This document shows positions 58,280 to 64,000 of a DNA stretch of 64,000 nucleotides, in pieces. How positions within the stretch are numbered: the stretch's first letter is position 1; every line of letters starts with the position of its first letter. The translations under genes were made by a program, and so were the position numbers. The stretch comes from Rhizobium sp. SL86 (GTDB lineage: Bacteria > Pseudomonadota > Alphaproteobacteria > Rhizobiales > Rhizobiaceae). The stretch covers positions 186,001-250,000 of the forward strand of contig NZ_JAPPRJ010000008.1 in assembly GCF_026672545.1 (NCBI RefSeq). The letters are read 5' to 3'. Under the pieces are notes generated by a model. The model did not search any database and was not told the origin of the DNA. It was given only the letters and a program-made list of their open reading frames with translations.

Positions 58280-58346
58280 ACAAATTGTTCCGATTGCATC
58301 CTATGGATGATCGGATTGGCGGCTGCCTCTTGTCAATCAGCGATCG

Positions 58347-59258
58347 TCACCTTGGCAACAGCGCAAAATCAATCAGCGCGCCGTGATGGGCGATGACGAC
58401 GGAGGCTACGGCGGCGCCGTGGGCGGCGGCTTCCGGCAGGGAGCTTCCGGTCATCAGCTTGCCGATCAGGCCGCCGTTAAAGCTGTCGCCGGCGCTTGTC
58501 GTGTCGACCAGGCTTTCCGGCCGGGCGGCCGGCACGAAGATGGTCTGACCGTCCTCGCCGACAGTTGCGCCTTGTGCACCGCTCTTGACGATCACCTGGC
58601 GTGCGCCGAGCGACTGGTAGCGCTCGATGCTGGCTGCCACGTTCTGATCGCCGAAATGGGTGTTTTCGTCGTCGAAGCTGGGCAGCACGATGCTGGCGGC
58701 GCGGGCACCGGCGCTGATCGTGTCCAGCATGACCTCGCGGTTTTCCCAAAGCCGCGGGCGGATATTGGGGTCGTAGGCGACCGTCTTGCCGGCGGCCTTG
58801 GCGCGGCGCAGTTCCGACAGAAGGGTTTCGCGCGCCGTTGGCGTCAGGATCGCGAGCGTGATGCCCGAGAAATAGACGACATCCGCCGTCTCGATCGCCT
58901 GGCGCAGATGATCGGCATCGTCGGCCAGCGCGCGGGCAGCCGAGGTGTCACGCCAGTAGCTGAAGGTGCGCTCACCGTCCTTCAGGGAAATCAGGTAGAG
59001 GCCGGGCGTCTTGCCGGGCATGCGGCGGATCTGCTCGGTGCCGATACCGGCCTTTTGCATGAAACCCAGCATCTCGTCCGAGAGCGCGTCGTCGCCGAGG
59101 CAGGTCAGGTAGTCGACGGCAATGTCATCCGGCAGGCTGGCGCGTAAATACCAGGCGGTGTTGAACGTATCTCCGGCAAAACCCTTGCGCAGCAGGCCAT
59201 TGCCCGCCTGCGACAGTTCCACCATGCACTCGCCGATCGAGAGAATGCGTCTTGTCAT
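58347..59258 (-). CDS. kdgK: 2-keto-3-deoxygluconate kinase (PfkB family)
   Basis: A 303-residue PfkB kinase: RILSIGECMVELSQAGNG and AGDTFNTAWYLR at the N-terminus, VAYDPNIRPRLWENREVM in the middle, and the anion hole DTTSAGDSFNGGLIG. Best fit is KdgK, phosphorylating KDG in hexuronate and Entner-Doudoroff catabolism. Confidence 0.87.
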   Translation of the reverse strand: MTRRILSIGECMVELSQAGNGLLRKGFAGDTFNTAWYLRASLPDDIAVDYLTCLGDDALSDEMLGFMQKAGIGTEQIRRMPGKTPGLYLISLKDGERTFSYWRDTSAARALADDADHLRQAIETADVVYFSGITLAILTPTARETLLSELRRAKAAGKTVAYDPNIRPRLWENREVMLDTISAGARAASIVLPSFDDENTHFGDQNVAASIERYQSLGARQVIVKSGAQGATVGEDGQTIFVPAARPESLVDTTSAGDSFNGGLIGKLMTGSSLPEAAAHGAAVASVVIAHHGALIDFALLPR

Positions 59259-59445
59259 CGGATATTACTCTCTCCTTCTGCCCCGCAAGCGGCATAGGCC
59301 GAACCGCAGTCCAAGGCAAGCCGGAGGTCGTGCACTCACGTCATTCCCCCGGCCGATCGACTGATCAGGTTCTTCTTCATTTGTCTTTTGCTGCAAGGTC
59401 ACTAGGTTGTCGTCTGGACAGAAACACAGATGGAGCGAAGACGGC

Positions 59446-61095
59446 ATGGCAACGGGAACGGTACGCAAGGGCGATCCGAACTGGTGGCGCGGCGCGGTGA
59501 TCTACCAGGTCTATCCGCGCTCTTTCCAGGACACGTCCGGGGACGGCATCGGCGATCTTCAGGGCATCACCGCCCGCCTGCCGCATATCGCCTCGCTCGG
59601 CGTCGATGCCATCTGGCTGTCGCCCTTCTTCACCTCGCCGATGGCGGACATGGGCTATGATGTGTCCGACTATTGCAATGTCGATCCGATGTTCGGCACG
59701 CTGGCCGACTTCGATGCGATGATGGCCGAATGCGAGCGCCTGGGCCTCAAGGTGATCATCGACCAGGTGATCTCGCACACCTCCGACCAGCATCCCTGGT
59801 TCGTCGAAAGCCGGGCAAGCCGCACCAATCCGCGCGCCGACTGGTACATCTGGGCTGATCCGAAGCCGGATGGCACGGCGCCCAACAACTGGCTGTCGAT
59901 CTTCGGCGGCCCGGCCTGGGAATGGGATGGCGTGCGCAAGCAGTATTACATGCACAACTTCCTCTCTTCGCAGCCGGACTTGAACTTCCACAATCCGGAT
60001 GTGCAGGATGCCGTGCTGGCGACGGTGAAGTTCTGGCTGGACCGCGGCGTGCATGGTTTCCGCCTCGACACCGTGAACTATTATTTCCACGACAAACAGC
60101 TGCGCAACAATCCGCCGATGGTCTACGATCCCGACTCGACGGGGCTCGAGACGGATACCAATCCCTATTCGATGCAGCATCATCTCTACGACAAGAGCCA
60201 GCCGGAAAACATCGACTTCCTGAAGCGGTTGCGCGCATTGCTCGACCGCTACGATTGCCGCACGACGGTGGGCGAGGTGGGCGATGCGGATCGTTCGCTG
60301 ACGACGCTTGCGATCTATACCAGCGGCAATGATAAGCTGCACATGTGCTACACCTTCGACCTCCTGAGCCCGCGTTTCACGGCCGATCATATCCGCGGCG
60401 TGGTGTCGAAATGCCAGGAGATCGTCACGAACGGTTGGGTCTGCTGGGCCTTTTCCAACCATGACGTCGTGCGGCATGTCTCGCGCTTCATGCAGGCGCC
60501 GGAGGAGCGCGAGCCGATCGCCAAGATCGCCATCAGCGTTCTGTCTACCCTGCGTGGTTCGATCTGCCTCTATCAGGGGGAAGAGCTTGGACTGCCGGAG
60601 GCGGAACTTTCTTTCGAGGACCTGCGCGATCCCTACGGAATCCGCTTCTGGCCGGCTTTCAAGGGTCGTGACGGATGCCGTACCCCGATGGTCTGGGAGG
60701 CGGATCAGCCGCTCGGTGGGTTCAGTGCCGGACCGAAAGCCTGGCTTCCGGTGCCGCCCGAGCATCTGCCGCTTGCCGTCAGCGCGCAGGATGGGATCGA
60801 AACCTCGATCCTCGCGCATTACCGCGAGACTCTTGCCTTCCGCCGCGCGCATGGGGCGCTGCTGGACGGTGACATGACCTTCCTCGACACACAGGCCGAT
60901 CTTCTGGCCTTCGTGCGCGAAAAGGGTGGCGAACGGCTGCTTTTTGTCTTCAACCTCACCCGCGAGGCGCAGGATTACCTGCTTCCGGTGTCGCTTGCCG
61001 ATTGTTACCCGCTGCCCATGCCGGGTTACAATCCGCCGGTGGAAGACAAAGTGGTGCGCCTCGCGCCGTTCGACGTGTTCTGTGCCCGTCTCTGA
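59446..61095 (+). CDS. GH13 alpha-glucosidase
   Basis: A 549-residue GH13 enzyme: WWRGAVIYQVYPRSFQDTSG, FGYDVSDY-type region, nucleophile in GFRLDTVNYYF, acid/base in TTVGEVGDADR, and FSNHDVVRHVSR. It resembles rhizobial AglA-type alpha-glucosidases acting on trehalose, maltose or sucrose, but no agl transporter genes are adjacent. Confidence 0.9.
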   Translation: MATGTVRKGDPNWWRGAVIYQVYPRSFQDTSGDGIGDLQGITARLPHIASLGVDAIWLSPFFTSPMADMGYDVSDYCNVDPMFGTLADFDAMMAECERLGLKVIIDQVISHTSDQHPWFVESRASRTNPRADWYIWADPKPDGTAPNNWLSIFGGPAWEWDGVRKQYYMHNFLSSQPDLNFHNPDVQDAVLATVKFWLDRGVHGFRLDTVNYYFHDKQLRNNPPMVYDPDSTGLETDTNPYSMQHHLYDKSQPENIDFLKRLRALLDRYDCRTTVGEVGDADRSLTTLAIYTSGNDKLHMCYTFDLLSPRFTADHIRGVVSKCQEIVTNGWVCWAFSNHDVVRHVSRFMQAPEEREPIAKIAISVLSTLRGSICLYQGEELGLPEAELSFEDLRDPYGIRFWPAFKGRDGCRTPMVWEADQPLGGFSAGPKAWLPVPPEHLPLAVSAQDGIETSILAHYRETLAFRRAHGALLDGDMTFLDTQADLLAFVREKGGERLLFVFNLTREAQDYLLPVSLADCYPLPMPGYNPPVEDKVVRLAPFDVFCARL

Positions 61096-61104
61096 CGGTG
61101 CGGT

Positions 61105-62025
61105 TCAGGCGGAGGCCGGCGCATAGGCGGCCGGCTCTGCCTTCAGCCGCGACACATCCTGGATCGGTGGTGCACCGAACAGGCGCCGATATTCGCGGCT
61201 GAACTGCGAGGGGCTGTCATAACCAACCCGGTGGGCGGCACTGGCTGCATCCAGCGCTTCGGCGAGAATGAGGCGGCGCGCCTCCTGCAGGCGCAGCTGT
61301 TTCTGGTATTGCAGCGGGCTCATCGCCGTCACTTCGCGGAAATGTTCGTGCAGCGAGGACGTGCTCATGCGCGCCTCGCGGGCCACCTGATCGATGCTGA
61401 ACGGGCGGTGATAGTTCTGCCGGATCCAGGCGATCGCCCGGTTGACCTGCGACAGCCGGCTTTCCGGCATCAGCATGCGCCGAAGTTTTGCCGCCTGGTC
61501 GCCGCGCAGCAGCCGGTAGAGGATCTCGCGTTCGATGAGTGGCGCCATGACGGGAATATCGTCCGGCGTATCGAGCAGGCTGACGAGACGCAGGGCGGCA
61601 TCCACCAGCTTCGGATCGGTGCGGCTGAGGCAGATGGCCTTGCCGCAGCTTTTTGATGGCGACGCGGAGGATGAGGCAATCGGTACCTCCATCACCAGGG
61701 CTGCCAGCGCGTTCATGTCGAGATCGAGCTTCAGGCTGAGATAGGGGACGCCCGGGCTTGCCTCAAGCACCTGGCCGGTGACCGGTAGCTCGGCGGAGGC
61801 GATCAGATGGCGCGCCGGCCCGTATTCATAGACCTCGTCCGCCAGCACGACCTGTTTCGATCCCTGTGCGATCAGGCAGAGCGCCGGCTGTTGCACGCCC
61901 TGCATCGGTTCGGTCGGTTTCGACATGCGCACCAGGTTGAGGCGCGGAATGGCAGTCTCCACCACTCCATCCACCTCGGTGTGTTGTGCAATCAAGCGAG
62001 AAAGATCCTGCAATTGCTGCATCAT
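61105..62025 (-). CDS. AraC-family regulator
   Basis: A 306-residue AraC regulator. N-terminal AraC_N region (GVQQPALCLIAQGSKQVVLA, YEYGPARHLIASAELPVTG) and two C-terminal HTHs (FSIDQVAREARMSTSSLHEH, AHRVGYDSPSQFSREYRRLF). ATG at 62025 is preferred over a frame extending to 62466. It is divergent from two small genes that it may control. Confidence 0.87.
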   Translation of the reverse strand: MMQQLQDLSRLIAQHTEVDGVVETAIPRLNLVRMSKPTEPMQGVQQPALCLIAQGSKQVVLADEVYEYGPARHLIASAELPVTGQVLEASPGVPYLSLKLDLDMNALAALVMEVPIASSSASPSKSCGKAICLSRTDPKLVDAALRLVSLLDTPDDIPVMAPLIEREILYRLLRGDQAAKLRRMLMPESRLSQVNRAIAWIRQNYHRPFSIDQVAREARMSTSSLHEHFREVTAMSPLQYQKQLRLQEARRLILAEALDAASAAHRVGYDSPSQFSREYRRLFGAPPIQDVSRLKAEPAAYAPASA

Positions 62026-62233
62026 CCTGCCTTTCCAATTCCTTCCAATGGCCTGGAAAACCGGGCCTTGTGCAGTGTCAATTATCAGCCGCGGCCCGAT
62101 GATGCCAGTGGAATTGCGCAAGCTCCGGATTTTTGTGCAATCATCTCGGAGTCCTGATCTACCGCGTCTGCGGTTTGCCTTGGCATATTGCCCCTGCAAC
62201 GCAAAACGCACATTCCATAGAAAGGAGACGGAG

Positions 62234-62371
62234 ATGCAACATTTCCAGCGGCTACTCGAAAGCCCATTCAACTGGGTGGTCCATTTGATCGAAACGACGA
62301 AGACGCAGCACCGCATGTCCGTCGAGCGTCGCAAGCGCGCCGAGCTTCGCCGTCGATATATGAACGGTTGA
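62234..62371 (+). CDS. small basic protein, function unknown
   Basis: A 45-residue protein (MQHFQRLLESPFNWVVHLIE, then a K/R-rich end RRKRAELRRRYMNG). AGGAG and GGAG lie upstream of the ATG. It is divergent from the AraC gene and followed by the Atu4866-like gene. Short basic proteins of this style resemble DUF1127-type ones but the match is weak. Confidence 0.5.
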   Translation: MQHFQRLLESPFNWVVHLIETTKTQHRMSVERRKRAELRRRYMNG

Positions 62372-62464
62372 GCTTTCCTGAAAGGGGCGGGACCGGTGGT
62401 TCCGCCCGGATTGCTGCCGATTATCATGCAATCCATTCCCATCATGTCCATGCAGGAGAGATCC

Positions 62465-62701
62465 ATGACCAGCCATGCCTATACCGGGCTGTGGATAACC
62501 GACGACGGTTTCATTCGCCACGAACTCTTGCCGAACGGCCGGTATGTCGAAGGCCGGGGTCATCGGGAACGTGCCTATCAGGGCCGTTACGAGATCCGCG
62601 GCAACCAGATCGACTACAAGGACGACACCGGCTTTTCTGCCGATGGCGAGTTCCGTAATGACATTCTCTATCATGCGGGCATGGTGCTTCGGCGCGGTTG
62701 A
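62465..62701 (+). CDS. Atu4866-domain protein
   Basis: A 78-residue protein matching the Atu4866 domain: GLWITDDGFIRHELLPNGRY, AYQGRYEIRGNQIDYKDDTG, and GEFRNDILYHAGMVL. AGGAG lies upstream of the ATG at 62465. Function unknown; often near AraC regulators. Confidence 0.8.
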   Translation: MTSHAYTGLWITDDGFIRHELLPNGRYVEGRGHRERAYQGRYEIRGNQIDYKDDTGFSADGEFRNDILYHAGMVLRRG

Positions 62702-62760
62702 CACATTTTCGCCACGTAACACGATAACGTCTGCCGGGACTTCAAACGGAGCTTCGGCGG

Positions 62761-64000
62761 ATGGCGATAGCGGCACTTCACGCAGGATCGGACGACGCGG
62801 ATTGCCGGTTCGGTGCCATTCATCCTCGCCAGCATGTGATTGCTTACTCCGTCCGCGCGCATTGGCGCATTTCGCTGGCACTTCTCCTGCTGGCGGCGGG
62901 TTCGACCTGTCTTCTGACCGAAACGATCACCCATTCGGTTGGCCATCTGCCGAAACCGCAGAAATCGGTGGTTCTTGCCCGAAGCCGGCGTCAGCCTGTG
63001 GCCACACCGAAGGCCGGGCGTGTCTGGATGCCGGAGATTTCCAGCGCACCGCGCAAGCTCGATCTGATCGAGCGCATGGATGACGGCTCGCTTGCCCATT
63101 CCTCCTATTTTAATGTCTCGCTTGATCTCAGCGCTGCCGACGAGAAGGCCTCTCCGTTGCTTGCCGCCTATCAGGATGGCCGCAGCGAGGATGATCCCTT
63201 CGGCCTGGTGCTGCGCGCCTCGCACGGAGACGGGAGCGCAGCGAATGCTCCAGCCGATGTCGCGACGAAACAGCGACGTTTGGGCCCGGTGCTGGGCGAA
63301 CCGATCAATGTGAGTGTCGCGCCGGTCAAGCCGGCCGGTGCGGTGCGACGGCTCGTGTCCATGCCGGCCCACGACGAACCTCTGATCAACATCGAGGGTG
63401 CCGTCGATATTCCCGCGCAGGAATTTGCCGCACTGGCGGCCGATCTGGGTGCCGGCAGCGTCAAGGCGGGCGAGGAACTCGATCTTCTGGTGCGCGAAGG
63501 TCGGGAGGGGTCGGATAGCCTGCAGATCATCTTTGTCCGGCACAAAAGCAGAAACGGAACGGAACGCCTGCTTGCCCGGCGCGACAACGGCCATTTCCAG
63601 GCGGTGAGCGACCGCCGGCTTTATGATCGTCTTCTGGCCGAAGCTCTCGCGGCGGAAGACGCGAAACGCTCAGCCAAAAGCACGGCCAAGCCGCAGGATG
63701 TGAAGGCGCTGTCGCGGGCGCAACAGGATTATCCCAAACTGGTCAGCCACCTTCGGCACTCGAATGTTCCGTCACGGGTCGGCGTGCAGGTCGTCGATCT
63801 CCTCCGCAAGAACGGCATCCAGTGGGAGGGCGAGGAAAAGGAGCCCGTCATCGATGTCGTGTTCCGCAAGACGGAGGATGGCCTCGAAGATCTCGTCTCG
63901 GTGGCGGTGAACGAGGGCGGACATGTCCGGCACTTCTACCGTTACGCCGCCTCGGACGATGGAGAGGTGGAATATTTTGATGACCGGGGCCGGTCCGTGT
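62761..64000 (+). CDS. large envelope protein, 5' part only (peptidase M23-type N-terminus)
   Basis: The gene runs off the window, leaving 413 residues. One membrane segment (ISLALLLLAAGSTCLLTETI) is preceded by a cytoplasmic tail; the rest is periplasmic. Segments such as DGRSEDDPFGLVLRASHG, AGEELDLLVREGREG and EYFDDRGRSV fit the N-terminal region of rhizobial M23 metallopeptidases involved in cell-wall remodelling. The catalytic domain would lie beyond the window, so this is tentative. GGAG lies ~9 bases before the ATG at 62761. Confidence 0.6.
   Translation, partial: MAIAALHAGSDDADCRFGAIHPRQHVIAYSVRAHWRISLALLLLAAGSTCLLTETITHSVGHLPKPQKSVVLARSRRQPVATPKAGRVWMPEISSAPRKLDLIERMDDGSLAHSSYFNVSLDLSAADEKASPLLAAYQDGRSEDDPFGLVLRASHGDGSAANAPADVATKQRRLGPVLGEPINVSVAPVKPAGAVRRLVSMPAHDEPLINIEGAVDIPAQEFAALAADLGAGSVKAGEELDLLVREGREGSDSLQIIFVRHKSRNGTERLLARRDNGHFQAVSDRRLYDRLLAEALAAEDAKRSAKSTAKPQDVKALSRAQQDYPKLVSHLRHSNVPSRVGVQVVDLLRKNGIQWEGEEKEPVIDVVFRKTEDGLEDLVSVAVNEGGHVRHFYRYAASDDGEVEYFDDRGRSV

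Overview
The window is chromosomal DNA of an alphaproteobacterium of the Rhizobiaceae, most likely an Agrobacterium/Rhizobium-type genome. The evidence is a BacA/SbmA homologue, an IalB-family protein, an Atu4866-domain protein, a 2I7G/Atu2307-type LLM oxidoreductase, XdhABC/PuuD/PuuE purine catabolism, GcvA-like LysR regulators beside DUF1127-like small genes, and rhizobial palindromic repeats. All calls come from reading the sequence; no database search was possible.

Bases 1 to about 11,360 are the decayed right-hand part of a Mu-like transposable prophage, whose left end lies outside the window. What remains is an S24-type repressor facing a Ner-like gene across a large palindromic operator, a protein with an internal duplication, a ParB-like protein, pieces of a lysis cassette, a DUF1804-like protein, a RES-domain cargo gene, a broken tape-measure gene, a baseplate/tail-fibre module and a Dam-type methylase. 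The transposase, head, portal and most tail genes are missing, and two deletion junctions can be read. The right end seems to be a four-copy repeat array lying directly against the 3' remnant of a short-chain dehydrogenase gene. A tRNA-Arg(CCG) follows.

From 11.8 to 26 kb lie a J-domain-like protein, a transglutaminase/alpha-E/ATP-grasp operon, an EamA transporter, a rhomboid protease, an RhlE-type DEAD-box helicase, a glycine-zipper exported protein, a large hybrid sensor kinase, and a separated MnmC pair (MnmD plus a DadA-like FAD oxidoreductase).

From 26 to 45 kb is a purine-degradation region: PuuE, UraD, AllA and UraH on the plus strand; GuaD, PuuD, XdhC, XdhB and XdhA on the minus strand. 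Together they cover guanine to xanthine to urate to allantoin and its breakdown. Three toxin-antitoxin-like pairs sit inside it: an MNT/HEPN pair with an altered HEPN active site, a RelBE pair, and a HigB paired with a HigA-like protein whose HTH is replaced by a DUF1508 domain. A tandem duplicate of a LysR plus DUF1127-like unit precedes xdhC, and the xdh operon carries a DUF559 gene and two palindromic repeat insertions.

From 45 to 64 kb are 3-hydroxybutyrate dehydrogenase, IalB, a glutathione transferase, an LLM oxidoreductase, methionine aminopeptidase, a DUF6516/TumE-like toxin pair, an MFS transporter, bacA, a polysaccharide-deacetylase-like protein, a YfgM-like protein with Der GTPase, a glycosyltransferase, an ADP-ribosyltransferase-like gene with an unknown partner, KdgK, a GH13 alpha-glucosidase, an AraC regulator with small divergent genes, and the start of a larger envelope protein. 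The most unusual items are the ADP-ribosyltransferase pair (57.0 to 58.3 kb), the HigB/HigA-DUF1508 pair (32.4 to 33.2 kb), and the prophage operator and right-end array.
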